A DNA stretch of 64,000 bases from Serinus canaria (GCF_022539315.1 NC_066338.1:1798001-1862000), one strand, 5' to 3'. Counted from the stretch's first letter, positions 1 to 14,129 are shown. A program made the numbers and translations. Notes: generated by a model from the sequence alone, not told the origin.

Positions 1-3000
1 GGAGGTACGTGGCACTCTCAAACCAGCCCAAGATTGCACTGGATCCAGCTTAATCCTGGAAGGCATCCTGCACAATGCGGAATTTTTGGAGCCAGAAGGC
101 TGCTCTGAGCCACAAGTCCTGGAACAAAAACTTTGCCCCACTTCCCCGGTTTGGAAAACTCACCAAACCCAGATCTAAGAGTCAGATGGCAGGAGGTACT
201 TTGCACTCTCAAACCAGCCCAAGTTTGCTCTGCTGCCAGCTTGGGTCTGGGAGGCATCCTGCAAAATGCGGAATTTTTTGAGCCAGAAGGCTGCTCTGAG
301 CCACAGGCCCTGGATCAACAATGCTGCCCCATTCACTGGAAACAAAGCTCACTAAACCTGGATCATGGTGTCAGATTGCAGGAGGTACTTGGCACTCTCA
401 AACCAGCCCAAGTTGGCACTGGTGCCAGCTTGTCTCTGAGGCATCCTGCGCAATGCGGAATTTTATGAGCCAGAAGGCTGCTCCGAGTACCAGGCCCTGG
501 AACACCAATGATGCCCTTTTCCCAGGAAACAAGACTCACTTACCCTGGTCCATGGTGTCAGATTGCAGGAGGTACTTGGCACTCTCAATCCAGCCAGAGT
601 TGGCACTGGTGCCAACTTGGTCCTGGGAGGCCTCCTGCGCAATGCAGAATTTTAGGAGCCAGAAGGCTGCTCTGAGCCACAAGCCCTGGAACAAAATCTT
701 TGCCACATTTCCCAGGTTTGGAAAACTCACCAACCCTAGTTCTAGGAGTCAGTTTACAGGAGGTACTTGGCACTCTTAAACCAGCCCAAGTTGGCACTGG
801 TGCCAGCTTGCCTCTTGGAGGCGTCCTGCGTAATGCGGAATATTTGAGCCAGAAGGCTGCTCCGAGCCACAGGCCCTGGAACCCCAACGTAACGCTGCAC
901 CTTCTTCCTGGAAGCAAGACTCACCAACCCTGGTTCTTGGAGTCAGTTTTCAGGAGGTACTTGGAACTACCAAACCAGCCTGATTTGGCACTGGCGCCAG
1001 CTTTGTCCTGGGAGGCATCCTGCGCAATGCAGAATTTTAGGAGCCAGAAGGCTTCTCCGAGTACCAGTCCCTGGAACACCAACAACGTCCGTTTTTCTGG
1101 AGAAACAAGACGCACCAACCCTGGTTCTAGGTGTCAGTTTTCAGGAGGTACTTGGCTCTCTCAAACAAGCCCATGTTGGCACTGCTGCCAGCTTGGGTCT
1201 GGGAGGCATCCTGCGCAAGGCGGAATTTTAGGAGAGAGTACGATGCTCCGAGCCGCAGGCCCTGAAACAAAAAACGCTGCCCCTTTTCCCTGGAAACATA
1301 GCTCACACAGCCTGGTTCTAGGTTTTAAATTGCAGGAGGTACTTGGCACTCTCAAACCAGCCCAAGTTGGCACTGGTGCCAGCTTGCGTCTGGGAGGCAT
1401 CCTGCGTATTGCGGAATTTTAGGAGCCAGAAGGCTGCTCAGAGCCACAAGCCTTGGAACAAAAATTTTGCCCCATTTCCCAGGTTTGTAAAACTCACCAA
1501 CCCTAGTTCTTGGTGTCAGATTGAAGGAGGTACTTGGCATCCTCAAACAAGCTCAAGTTGGCACTGCTGCCAGATTGGGTCTGAGAGGCATCGTGCACAA
1601 TGCGGAATTTTAGGAGCCAGAAGGCTGCTCAGAGCCGCAGGCCCTGGAATAACAACACCGCCCGTTTTCCGGAAGAAACAAGACGCACCAACTCTGTTTT
1701 AGGGGTCAGTTTGCAGGAGGTACTTGGCACTCTCAAACCAGCCCAAGTTGGCACTGGTGCCAGCTTGGTCCTGGGCGGCATCCTGCACAATGCAGAGATT
1801 TAGGAGCCAGAAGGCTGCTCTGAGCCACAAGCCCTGGAACACCAATGCAACCCTGCCCGTTTCCCCTTGAAACAAGACTCACTAACCCTGGTTCATGGTG
1901 TCAGTTTGCAGGAGGTACTTGGCACTCTCAAACCAGCCCAAGTTGGAACTGGTGCCAGCTTGGTCCTGGGAGGCATCCGGTACAATGCGGAATTTTAGGA
2001 GCCAGAAAGCTGCTCTGAGCCACAGGCCCTGGAACAGCAACACTGTCCGTTTTCCTGAAGAAACAAGACTAACCAACTCTGATTCTAGGGGTCAGTTTGA
2101 AGGAGGTACTTGGAACTCTCAAAACAGCCTGATTTGGCACTGGTGCCAGCTTGGTCCTGAATGAATCCTGCACAATGCGGAATTTTAGGAGCCAGAAGAC
2201 TGCTCTGAGCCACAGGCCCTGGATCACCAATGCTGCCCCTTTCCCGGGATACAAAGCTCACTAACCCTGGTTCATGGCGTCAGATTGCAGGAGGTACTTG
2301 GCACCCTCTAACCAACCCAAGTTGGCACTGGTGCCAGCTTTCCTCTGGGAGGTGTCCTGCGCAATGCGGAATTTTTTGAGCCAGACGGCTGCTCAGAGCC
2401 ACAGGCCCTGGAACACCAATGCTGCCCTTTTCCCCGGAAACTAGACTCACTAACCCTGGTCCATGGTGTCAGATTGCAGGAGGTACTTGGCACTCTCAAT
2501 TCAGCCAGAGATGGCACTTGTGCCAGCTTGGTCCTGTGAGGCTTCCGGCACAATGCGGAATTTTACGAGCCAGAAGACTGCTCTGAGCCACAAGCCCTGG
2601 AACACCAACGCAACGCTGAACGTTTTTCCTGGAAGCAAGACTCACCAACCCTGGTTCTAGGTGTCAGTTTTCAGGAGGTACTTGGCACTCTCAAACCAGC
2701 CTGAGTTGGCACTGGTGCCAGCTTGGTCCTGGGAGGCATCCCGCGCAATGCAGAATTTTAGCAGCCAGAAGGCTGATCCGCGTACCAGGCCCTGGAACAC
2801 TAACAATGCCAGTTTTACTGGAGAAACAAGACGCACCAACCCTGGTTCTAGGGGTCAGTTTGCAGGAGGTACTTGGCACTCTCAAACAAGCCGAAGTTGG
2901 CACTGGTGCCAGCTTGGGTCCTGAGGCATCCTGCACAATGCGTAATTTTAGGAGCCAGAAGGCTGCTCCGAGCCACAAGCCCTGGTAAAAAAACTTTGCC

Positions 3001-6000
3001 CCGTTCCCCAGGTTTGTAAAACTCACTAACCCTAGTCCTAGGAGTCAGTTTGCAGGAGGTACATGGCACACTCAAACCAGCCCAAGATTCCACTGGTGCC
3101 AGCTTGGTCCTGTGAGGCATCCTGCACAATGCGGAATTTTAGGAGAGAGTAGGCTGAACTGAGCCACAGGCCCTGGAACAACAATGCTGCCCCATTCACT
3201 GGAAACAAAGCTCACTAACCCTGGTACATGGTGTAAGATTGCAGGATTTATTTGGCACTCTCAAACCGGCCCAAGTTGGCACTGAGGCCAGCTTGCGTCC
3301 TTGAGGAATCCTGCGCAATGCGGAATTTTTTGACCCAGGAGGCTGCTCCAAGCCAAAGGCCTTGTAACACCAACACTGCCATTTTTCTGGAGAAACAAGA
3401 CGCACCAACCCTGGTTCTAGGGGTCAGTGTGCAGGAGGTTCTTGGCACTCTGAAACAAGCCCAAGTTGGCACTGCTGCCAGCTTGGGTTTCGGAGGCATC
3501 CTGAGCAATGCGGAATTTTAGGAGAGAGTAGGCTGCTCCGAGCCACAGGCCCTGGAACAACAAGGGCTGCCCCTTTTCGCTGTAAACTAAGCTCACCAAA
3601 CCTAGTTTCAGATAGCAGGAGGTACTTGGCACTCTCAAACCAGGCCAAGTGGGCACTGGTGCCAGCTTGGTCCTTGGAGGCATCCTGCGCAATGCGGAAT
3701 ATTTGAGCCAGAAGGCTGCTTAGAGCCAGAGGCCCTGGAACACCAACACCGCCCGTTTTCCTCGACAAAAAATACACACAAACCCTGGTTCTAGGGGTCA
3801 GTTTTCAGGAGGTACTTGGCACTCTCAAACAAGCCCAGGTTGGCACTGCTGCCAGCTTGCATCTGGGAGGCATCCTACGCAATGCGGAATTTTAGGAGCC
3901 AGAAGGCTGCTCCAAGCCACAGGCCCTGGATCACCAATGCTGCCCCTTTCCCTGGAATCAAGACTCACCAACCCTGGTGTTTGGAGTCAGTTTGCAGGAG
4001 GTAGTTGGCACTCTCAAACCAGCCCAAGTTGGCAATGGGGGTAGCGTGGTTCTGGGAGGCATCCTGCACAATGCGGAATTTTAGGAGCCAGAAGGCTGCT
4101 CGAAACCAGATCCCTGGAACAAAATCTTTGCCCCATTTCCCAGGTTTGGAAAACTCACCAACCCTAGTTCTAGGAGTCAGTTTGCAGGAGGTACTTGGCA
4201 CTCTCAATCCAGCCAGAGTTGGCACTGGCGCCAGCTTGGGTCTGGGAGGCATCCTGCGCAAGGCGGAATTTTATGAGAGAGTAGGGTGCTACGAGCCACA
4301 GGCCCTGAAATAAACAACACTGCCCCTTTCCCTGGAAACATAGCTCACCAACCCTCGTTCTAGGTTTCAGATTGCAGGAGGTACTTGGCACTCTCAAACC
4401 AGCCCAAGTGGGCGCTGGTGCCAGCTTTCGTCTGGGAGGTATCCTGCGCAATGCAGAATTTTTTGAGCCAGAAGGCTGCTACGGGCCACAGGCCCTGGAA
4501 CACAAACAACGCCCGTTTTCCTGGGGAAACAAGACTCACCAACCCTGGTTCATGATGTCAGTTTGCAGGAGGTACTTGGCACTCTCAAACAAGCCCAAGT
4601 GGGCACTGCTACCAGCTTGGGTCTGGGAGGCATCCTGTGCAATGCGGAATTTTAGGAGAGAGTAGGATGCCCTGAGCCACAGGCCCTGAAGAAACCAACA
4701 CTGCCGCTTTTCCCTGGAAACATAGCTCACTAACCCTGGCTCTAGGGGTCAGTTTGCAGGAGTTACTTGGCACTCTCAAACCAGCCCATGTGGCCACTGG
4801 TGCCAGCTTGCGTCTGAGAGGCATCGCGAGCAATGCGGAATTTTAGGAGCCAAAAGGCTTCTCTGAGCCACAAGCCCTGGTACTCCAACACAACGCTGCA
4901 CCTTTTTCCAGAAATCCAGACTCACCAACCCTGGTATTTGGAGTCAGTTTGGAGGAGGTACTTGGCACTTCCAAACCAGCCTGACTTGGCACTGGTGCCA
5001 GCTTTGTCCTGGGAGGCATCCTGCGCAATACGGAATTTTAGGAGCCTGAAGTCTGCTCCGAGTACCAGTCCCTGGAACACCAACAACGCCCGTTTTTCTG
5101 GAGAAACTAGACGCACCAACCCTGGTTCTAGGTGTCAGTTTGCAGGAGGTACTTGGCACTCTCAAACTAGCCCAAGTTGGCACTGGCGCCAGCTTGGGTC
5201 TGGAGGCATCCTGCGCAATGCGGAATTTTAGGAGAGAGTAGGATGCTCCGGGCCACAGGCCCTAGAACAAAAAACGCTGCCCCTTTTCCCTGGAAACATA
5301 GCTCAGCAACACTGTTTCTAGGTTTAAGATTGCAGGAGGTACTTGGCACTCTCAAAGCCGCCCATGTGGGCGCTGCTGCCAGCTTGCGTCCTTGAGGCAT
5401 CCTGCGTAATGCGGAATTTTAGGAGCCAGAAGGCTGCTCCAAGCTACAGGCCCTGGAACACCAACACCGCCCGTTTTTCCGGAGAAAGAAGACGCACCAA
5501 CCCTGGTTCTAGGTGTCAGTTTGCAGGAGGTACTTGGCACTCTCAAACAAGCCCAAGTTGGCACTGCTGCCAGCTTGGGTCTGGGAGGCATTCTGAGCAA
5601 TGTGGATTATTAGGATACAGTAGGATGCTCCGGGCCACAGGCCCTAGAACAAAAAACGCTGCCCCTTTTCCCTGTTAACTAAGGTCACCAAACCTGGTTC
5701 TAGGTTTCAGATTGAAGGAGGTACTTGGCACTTTCAAACCAGCCGGAGTTTGCACTGGTGCCAGCTTGGTCCTGGGAGGCCTCCTGCACAATGCGGAATT
5801 TTAAAAGCCAGAAGTCTGCTCTGAGCCACAGGCCCTGGAACACCAACGCTTGCCCTTTTCCTGGAAACAAGTCTCACCAACCCTGGTTCTTGGTGTCAGA
5901 TTTCAGGAGGTACTTGGCACTCTCAAACCAGCCCAAGTTTCCACGGTGCCAGCTTGTCCTCTGGGAGGCATCCTGCGCAATGTGGAATTTTTGAGCCAGA

Positions 6001-9000
6001 AGGCTGCTCCGAGCCACAGGCCCTGGAACACGAACACCGTCCATTTCCTGGAGAAACAAGACGAACCAACCCTTTTACTAGATGTCAGTTTGCAGGAGGT
6101 ACTTGGCACTTTCAAACCAGCCGGAGTTTGCACTGGTGCCAGCTTGGTCCTGGGAGGCCTCCTGCACAATGCGGAATTTTAGGAGCCAGAAGTCTGCTGT
6201 GAGTCACAAGCCCTGGAACACCAACGCAAAGTTGCAACTTTTTCCTGGAAAACCAGAATCACCAACACTGTTTCTTGGAGTCAGTTTGCAGGAGGTACTT
6301 GGCACTCCCAAACCACCCTGACTTGGCACTCGTGCCAGATTTGTCCTGTGAGGCATCCTGCGCAATGCGGAATTTTAGGAGCCAGAAGGCTGCTTTGAGT
6401 CACATGCCCTGGAACACCAACGCAACGCTGCAACTTTTTCCTGGAAGCAAGACTCAGAAACCCTAGTTCTTGGAGTCAGATTTCAGGAGGTACTTGGCAC
6501 TCTCAAACCAGCCCGAGTTGGCTCTGGTGCCAGCTTGGTACTGGGAGGCATCCTGCGCAATGCAGAATTTTAGGAGCCAGAAGGCAGCTCCGAGTACCAT
6601 GCCCGGGAACACAAAAAACGCCGTTTTTCCTGGTGAAACAAGACGCACCAACCCTGGTTCTAGGGGTCAGTTTTCAGGAGGTACTTGGCACTCTCAAATC
6701 AGCCCAAGTTGGAACTGGTGCCATCTTGGTCCTGGGAGGCATACTGCGCAATGCTGGATTTCAGGAGCCAGAAGGCTGTTCTGAGCCACAGTCCCTGGCA
6801 AAAAAACTTTGCCCCATTTCCCACGTTTTTAAAACTCACCAAGCCTAGTTCTAGGAGTCAGTTTGCAAGAGGTACTTGGCACTGTCAAAAAAACCGAAGT
6901 TAGCACAGGTGCCAGCTTGCGTCTGAGAGGCATCGTGCGCAATGCGGAATTCTGGGAGCCAGAAGGCTCATCTTAGCCAAAGGCCCTGGATCACCAATGC
7001 TGCCCTTTTCCCTGGATACAAGACTCACTAACCCTGGTCCATTGTGTCAGATTTCAGGACGTAATTGGCACTCTCAAACCAGCCCAAATTTGAACTGCTT
7101 CCAGCTTGCCTCTGGGAGGCCTCTCGCGCAATGTGGAATTTTTTGAGCCAGAAGGCTGCTCTGAGCCACAAGCCCTGGAACAAAATCTTTGCCCCATTTC
7201 CCAGGTTTGGACAACTCACCAACCCTATTTCTAGGAGTCTGTTAGCAAGAGGTACTTGGCACTCTCAAACATGCCCAAGTTGGCATTGCTGCTAAGTTGG
7301 TTCTGCGAGGCATCCTGCGCCATGCGGAATTTTAGGAGAGAGTACGATGCTCCGAGCCACAGGCCGTGAAACAAACAACGCTACCCCTTTTCCCTAGAAA
7401 CATAGGTCTCCAACCCTAGTTCGAGGGGTCAGTTTGCAGGAGGTACTTGGCACTCTCAAACCAGCCCAAGTGGGCACTGGTGCCAGCTTGCGTCTGAGAG
7501 GCATCGTGCGCAATGTGTAACTTTTTGTTCCAGAAGGCTGCTCAGAGCCACAGGCCCTGGCACACCAACACCGCCCATTTTCCTGGAAAAACAAGACACA
7601 CCAACCCTGGTTCTAGGGGTCAGTTTGCAGGAGGTACTTGGCACTCTCAAACCTGCCCAAGTTTCCACTGGTGCCCGCTTTGGTCTGGGAGGCATCCTGC
7701 GCAATGCGGAATTTTAGGAGCCGGAAGGCTGCTCTGAGCCACAAGCCCTGGAACAAAATCTTTGCCCCATTTCCCAGGTTTCGGAAACTCACCAACCATA
7801 GTTCTAGGAGTCAGTTTGCAAGAGGTACTTGGCACTCTCACACAAGCCCAAGTTGGCACTGCTGCCGGCTTGGTCCTGGGAGGCATCCTGCACAATGCGG
7901 AATTTTTGGAGAGAGCACGATGCTCCGAGCTACAGGCCCTGAAACAAACAGAGCTGCCCCTTTTTCCTGGAAACATAGCTCACCAAACCTGGTTCTAGGT
8001 GGCAGTTTGCAGGAGGTACTTGGCACTCTCAAACCAGCTCAAGTTTCCACTGGTGCCAGCTTGGTCCTGGGAGGCATCCTGCACAATGCAGAATTTTTTG
8101 AGCCAGAAGGCTACTCAAATCCACAAGCCCTGGAACAACAATGCTGCCCGTTTTCCTGGAGAAACAAAGCTCATTAAACCTGGTTCATGGTGTCAGATTG
8201 CAAGAGGTACTTGGCACTCTCAATCCAGCCAGAATTGGCACTGGTGCCAGCTTGGTCCTGGGAGGCCTCCTGCACAATGCGGAATTTTAGGAGCCAGAAG
8301 GCTTCTCTGAACCTCAAGCCCTGGAACAAAATCTTTGCCCCGTTTCCCACGTTTGGAAAACTCACCAACCCTCGTTCTAGGAGTCAGTTTGCAGGAGGTA
8401 CTTGGCACTCTCAATACAGCCAGAGTTGGCACTGGTGCCAGCTTGGTCCTGGGAGGCCTCCTGCCTTATTCAGAATTCTAGGAGCCAGAAGGCTGCTCTG
8501 AGCCACAAGCCCTGCAACAAAATCTTTGCCCCATTTCCCAGGTTTGGACAACTCACCAAACCTAGTTCTAGGAGTCAGTTTGCAGGAGGTACTTGGCACT
8601 CTCAAAGCAGGCAGAGGTGGCACTGGTGCCAGCTTGGTCCTGCGAGGCATCCCGCACAATGCAGAATTTTATACGCCAGAAGGCTGCTCTGAGACCCAGG
8701 ACCTGGAACACAAACACCGCCCGTTTTCCTGGAGAAACAAAACGCACCAACCCTGGTTCTAGGTTTCAGTTTTCAGGAGGTGCTTGGCACTCTCATACCA
8801 GCCGAAGTTTCCACTGGTGCCAGCTTGGTCCTGGGAGGCTTCCTGCGCAATGCGGAATTTTAGGAGCCAGAAGGGGGCTCTGAGCCACAAGCCCTGGAAG
8901 AAAAAATTTTCCCCATTTCCCAGGTTTTTAAAACTCACCAACCCTATTTCTAGGAGTCAGTTTGCAAGAGGTACTTGGCACTCTCAAACAAGCCCAAGTT

Positions 9001-12000
9001 GGCACTGCTGCCAGCTTGGGTCTGGGAGGCATCCTGCGCTATGCGGCATTTTAGGAGAGAGTACGATGCTCCGAGCCACAGGCCCTGAAACAACCAACGC
9101 TGCCCCTTTTCCTTAGAAACATAGCTCACCAACCCTGGTTCGAGGGGTCAGTTTGCAGGAGGTACTTGGCACTCTCAAACCAGCCCAAGTGGGCACTGGT
9201 GCCATCTTGCGTCTGAGAGGCATCGTGCGAAATGTGGAATTTTTGGTTCCAGAATGCTGCTCAGAGCCACAGGCCCTGGAACAGCAACACCGCCCATTTT
9301 CCTGGAGAAACAAGACTCACCAACCCTGGTTCTAGGGGTCAGTTTGCAGGAGGTACTTGGCACTCTCAAATCTGCCCAAGTTGGCACTGCTGCCAGCTTG
9401 GGTCTGGGAGGCATCCTGCGCAATGCAGAATTTTAGGAGAGAGTAGGATGCTCTGAGCCACAGGTCCTGGAACAACCAACTCTGCCCCTTTTCCCTGGAA
9501 ACATAGCTCACCAAACCTGATTCTAGGTTTCAGTTTGCAGGAGGTACTTGGCACTCTCAAACCAGGCCAAGTGGGCACTGGTGCCAGCTTAGTCCTGGAA
9601 GGCATCATGCAGTATGCGGAATTTTAGGAGCCAGAAGGCTGCTCCCAGCCACAGGCCCTGGAACACCAACGCAACACTGGCCGTTTTTCCTGGAAACAAA
9701 GCTCACACACCCTTGTTCCTGGTTTCAGTTTTCAGGAGGTGCTTGGCACACTGAATCCAGCATGATTTGGCACTGGTGCCGGCTAGGTCCTGGGAGGCCT
9801 CCTGCGCAATGCAGAATTTTAGGAGCCAGAAGGCTGCATTAAGCCTCAAGCCCTGGAACTAAATCTTTGCCCCATTTCCCAGGTTTGGAAAACTCACCAA
9901 CCCCAGTTCTAGGAGCCAGTTTGCAGGAGGTACTTGACACGCTCAATCCAGCCAGAGCTGGCACTGGTGCCAGCACGGTCCTGGGAGGCCTTCTGCGCAA
10001 TGCAGAATTTTAGGAGCCAGAAGGCTGCTCTGAGCCTCAAGTACTGGAACAAAATCTTTGCCCCGTTTCCCAGGTTTGGATAACTCACCAACCCTACTTT
10101 TAGGATTCAGTTGGCAGGAGGTACTTGGCATTCTCAATCCAGCCAGAGTTGGCACTGGTGCCAGCTTGGTCCTGGGAGGCATCCTGCGCAATGCGGAATT
10201 TTAGGAGCCAGAAGGCTGCTCTGAGCCACAATCCCTGGAACACCAACGCATCGCTGCAACTTTTTCCTGAAAGCCAGACTCACCAACCGTTTTTCATGGA
10301 GTCAGTTTTCAGGAGGTACTTGGCACTCTCAAACCAGCCAGAGTTGGCACTGCTGCCAGCTTGGGCCTGGGAGGCATCCTGCTCAATGCAGAATTTTAGG
10401 AGCCAGAAGGCTGCTCTGGGCCCCAGGACTTGGAACACAAACAACGCCTGTTTTCCTGGTGAAACAAGACGCACCAACCCTGGTTCTAGGTGTCAGTTTT
10501 CAGGAGGTACTTGGCACTCTCCAACCAGCCCAAATTGGAGCTGGTGCCAGCTTGGTCCTGGGAGGCATCCTGCGCAATGCGGAATTTTAGGAGCCAGAAG
10601 GCTGCTCTGAGCCACAAGCCCTGGAACACCAACGCATCGCTGCAACTTTTTCCTGAAAGCCAGACTCACCAACCCTTGTTCTAGGAGTCACTTTGCAGGA
10701 GGGACTTGGCACTCTCAAAACAGCCAAGTTTTCACTGGTGCCAGCTCGCCTCTGGGAGGCATCCTTCGAAATGTGCAATTTTTTGAGCCAGAAGGCTGCT
10801 CCAAACCACAGGCCCGGGATCACCAATGCTCCCCCTTTCACTGGAAACAAAGCTCACCAACCCTGGATCATGGTGTCAGATTGCAGGAGGTACTTGGCAC
10901 TCTCAAACCAGCCCAAATTTGCACTGGTGCCAACTTGCCTCTGGGAGGCATCCTGCGCAATGCGGAATTTTGGGAGCCAGAAGGCTTCTCCGAGCCACAG
11001 GCCCTGGAACAACAATGCTGCCCTTTTCCCAGGAAACAAGACTCACTAAACCTGGTCCATTGTGTCAGATTGCAGGAGGTACTTGGCACTCTCAAACAAG
11101 CCCAATTTGGCACTGCTGCATGCTTGGGTCTTGGAGGCATCCTGCGCAAATCGGAATTTTAGGAGCCAGAAGGCTGCTGGAAGCCACAGGCCCGGGATCA
11201 ACAATGCTCCCCCTTTCACTGGAAACAAAGCTAACCAACCTGGATCATGGTGTCAGATTGCGCGAGGTACTTGGCACTCTCAAACCAGCCAATGTGGGCA
11301 CTGGTGCCAGCTTGAGTCTGAGAGGCATCGTGCGCAATGCGGAATATATTTATACAGAAGGCTGCTCTGAGCCACCGGCCCTGGCAACAAAATCTTTGCC
11401 CCGTATCCCAGATTTTGAAAACTCACCAAAACTAGTTCTAGGAGTCAGTTTGCAGGAGGTACTTGGCACTCTCAAACCAGCCAGAGCTGGCACTGGTGCC
11501 AGCTTGGTCCTGGGAGGCATCCTGCGCAATGCAGAATTTTAGGAGCCAGAAGGCTGCTTCGAGCCTCAGGCCCTGGAACAAAACAATGCCCGTTTTCCTG
11601 GAGGAACAAGACGCACCAACCCTGGTTCTTGGTGTCAGTTTTCAGGAGGTACTTGGCACTCTCAAACCACCGTAAGTTGGCAATGGGGGCAGCATGGTCC
11701 TGGGAGGCATGCTGCACAATGCGGAATTTTAGGCGCCAGAAGGCTGCTCTGAGCCACAGGCCCTGGAACAAAAACTTTGCCCCGTTTCCCAGGTTTGGAC
11801 AACTCACCAAGCCTAGTTCATGGTGTCAGTTTGCAGGAGGTACTTGGCACTCTCAATCCAGCCAGAGTTGGCACTGGTGCCAGCTCGGGCCTGGGAGGCC
11901 TCCTGCACAATGCAGAATTTTAGAAGCCACAATGCTGCTCTCTGCCTCAAGCCCTGGTACAAAATCTTTGACCCATTTCCCAGGTTTGGAAAACTCACCA

Positions 12001-13629
12001 ACCCTAGTTCTAGGACTCAGTTTGCAGGAGGTACTTGGCACTCGGCACTCTCAAACAAGCCCAAGTTGGCACTAGTGCCAGCTTGGGTCTGGGATGCATC
12101 CTGCGCAATGCAGAATTTTAGGAGAGAGTAGGATGCTCCGAGGCAGAGGCCCTGAAAAAAACGCTGCCCCTTTTCCCTGGAAACATAGCTCACCAACCCT
12201 GGTTCTAGGTTTCAGATTGCAGGAGGTACTTGGCACTCTCAAACCAGATAGAGTTGGCACTGGAGCCAGCTTTGTCCTGGGAGGCATCCTGCACAATGCG
12301 GAATTTTAGGAGCCAGAAGGCTGCTCTGAGCCACAAGCCCTGGAACACCAACGCAACGCTGCAACTTTTTCCTGGAAGCAAGACTCACCAACCCTGGTAC
12401 TTGGAGTCAGTTTTCAGGAGGTACTTGGCACTCCCAAACCAGCCTGACTTGGCACTGGTGCCAGCTTGTTCCTTGGAGGCATCCTGCGCAATGCGGGATT
12501 TTTGGAGCCAGAAGGCGGCTCCGAGCCACAGGCTCTGGAACACAAACACCGCCCTTTTTGCTGAAGAAACAAGACTCACCAACTCTGGTTCTATGGGTTA
12601 GTTTGCAGGAGGTACTTGGCACTCTCAAACCAGCCCAAGTGGGCACTGGTGCCAGCTTGTTCCTGGGAGGCATCCTGCACAATGCGGAATTTTAGGAGCC
12701 AGACGTCTGCTCTAAAGCACAGGCCCTCGATCACCAATGCTGCCCCTTTGATTGGAAACAAAGCTCACTAATCCTGGTTCATGGTGTCAGATTGAAGGAG
12801 GTTCTTGGCACTCTCAAACCAGCCCAAGTTTCCACTGCTGCCAGCTCGCCTCTGGGAGGCATCCTGCGAAATGTGGAATTTTTTGGGCCAGAAGGCTGCT
12901 CCGAGCCACAGGCCCTGGAACACGAACACCGCCCATTTTCCTGGAGAAACAAGACTCACCAACCCTGGATCTACGGGTCAGATTGCAGGAGGTACTTGGC
13001 ACTCTAAAACCAGCCCAAGTTTCTACTGGTGCCAGCTTAGTCCTAGAAGGCATCCTGCACAGTGCGGAATTTTAGGACCCAGAAGGCTGCTCCGAGCCTC
13101 TAGCCCTGGAACACCAACGAAACGCTGCCCGTTTTCCTGGAGAAACAAGACTCACCAAGCCTAGTTCTAGGAGTCAGTTTGCAGGAGGTACTTGGCACTC
13201 TCAAACCAGCCCAAGTTTCCACTGGTGCCAGCTTGGTCCTGGGAGGCCTCCTGCGCAATGCAGAAATTTAGGAGCCAGAAGGCTGCTCCGAGTCCCGGGC
13301 CGGGGAACAACAACAACGCCTGTTTTCCTGTAGAAACAAGACGCGCCAACCCTGGTTCTAGGTGTCAGTTTGCAGGAGGTACTTGGCACTCTCAAACCAG
13401 CCCAGGTTGGCAATGGGGGCAGCATGGTCCTGGGAGGCATACTGCACAATGCAGGATTTTAGGAGCCAGAAGGCTGCTCTGAGCCACAAACACCGGAATC
13501 AAAACTTTGCTCCATTCTCCAGGTTTGTAAAACTCACCAACGCTAGTTCTAGGAGTCAGTTTTCAGAAGGTACTTGGCACTCTCAATCCAGCAAGAGTTG
13601 GCACTGTTGCCAGCTTGGGTCTGGGAGGC
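1..13629 (+). repeat. 191-bp satellite array, divergent mosaic part 1
   Basis: About 71 head-to-tail monomers, each recognisable by GGAGGTACTTGGCACTC, then a dyad (TTGGCACTGGTGCCAG), then GGAGGCATCCTGCGCAATGC, then GGAGCCAGAAGGCTGCTC. The starts fall 188-194 bp apart. A block of about 55 bp before the next GGAGG comes in discrete versions: CCATTTCCCAGGTTTG (e.g. 707-722); CACTGGAAACAAAGCTCAC (e.g. 334-352); AGGAAACAAGACTCAC (e.g. 524-539); TTCCTGGAAGCAAGACTCAC (e.g. 905-924); CTGGAGAAACAAGACGCACC (e.g. 1097-1116); and a version with GGAGAGAGTA plus CCTGGAAACATAGCTCAC (e.g. 1231-1305). The versions are shuffled without a strict higher-order period, and monomers differ from each other at many positions. 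I read this as an older part of a centromeric or heterochromatic satellite. Length and context fit zebra finch Tgut191A, but I could not compare sequences. Confidence 0.95.
12037..12050 (+). repeat. 7-bp internal duplication GGCACTC x2 in one monomer
   Basis: The usual CTTGGCACTCTC here reads CTTGGCACTCGGCACTCTC, a direct duplication of GGCACTC. About 30 bases downstream the dyad carries the rare variant GGCACTAGTGCC. The same two changes appear together, reverse-complemented, at 48169-48182 with its neighbouring dyad, so this monomer and that one descend from a single ancestor. Confidence 0.9.
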
Positions 13630-14129
13630 NNNNNNNNNNNNNNNNNNNNNNNNNNNNNNNNNNNNNNNNNNNNNNNNNNNNNNNNNNNNNNNNNNNNNNN
13701 NNNNNNNNNNNNNNNNNNNNNNNNNNNNNNNNNNNNNNNNNNNNNNNNNNNNNNNNNNNNNNNNNNNNNNNNNNNNNNNNNNNNNNNNNNNNNNNNNNNN
13801 NNNNNNNNNNNNNNNNNNNNNNNNNNNNNNNNNNNNNNNNNNNNNNNNNNNNNNNNNNNNNNNNNNNNNNNNNNNNNNNNNNNNNNNNNNNNNNNNNNNN
13901 NNNNNNNNNNNNNNNNNNNNNNNNNNNNNNNNNNNNNNNNNNNNNNNNNNNNNNNNNNNNNNNNNNNNNNNNNNNNNNNNNNNNNNNNNNNNNNNNNNNN
14001 NNNNNNNNNNNNNNNNNNNNNNNNNNNNNNNNNNNNNNNNNNNNNNNNNNNNNNNNNNNNNNNNNNNNNNNNNNNNNNNNNNNNNNNNNNNNNNNNNNNN
14101 NNNNNNNNNNNNNNNNNNNNNNNNNNNNN
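13630..14129. other. Assembly gap (500 N)
   Basis: Exactly 500 N, the same size as the two other gaps in the window, so the length is a placeholder. The same satellite in the same orientation lies on both sides: it stops after GGTCTGGGAGGC and resumes in TTTGCAGGAGGTACTTGG. The gap therefore most likely hides more 191-bp monomers of unknown number. Confidence 0.98.

Noticed and set aside
10826..11542. Long open frame (238 codons), and many similar frames of 60-190 codons on both strands
   Set aside because: The peptides are the same few satellite translations (SNQPKLALVPAW, MRNFRSQKAA and similar) repeated in different frames and on both strands. They begin at any ATG in the monomer and end wherever the variable block gives a stop. 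No codon bias, splice structure or domain is visible.
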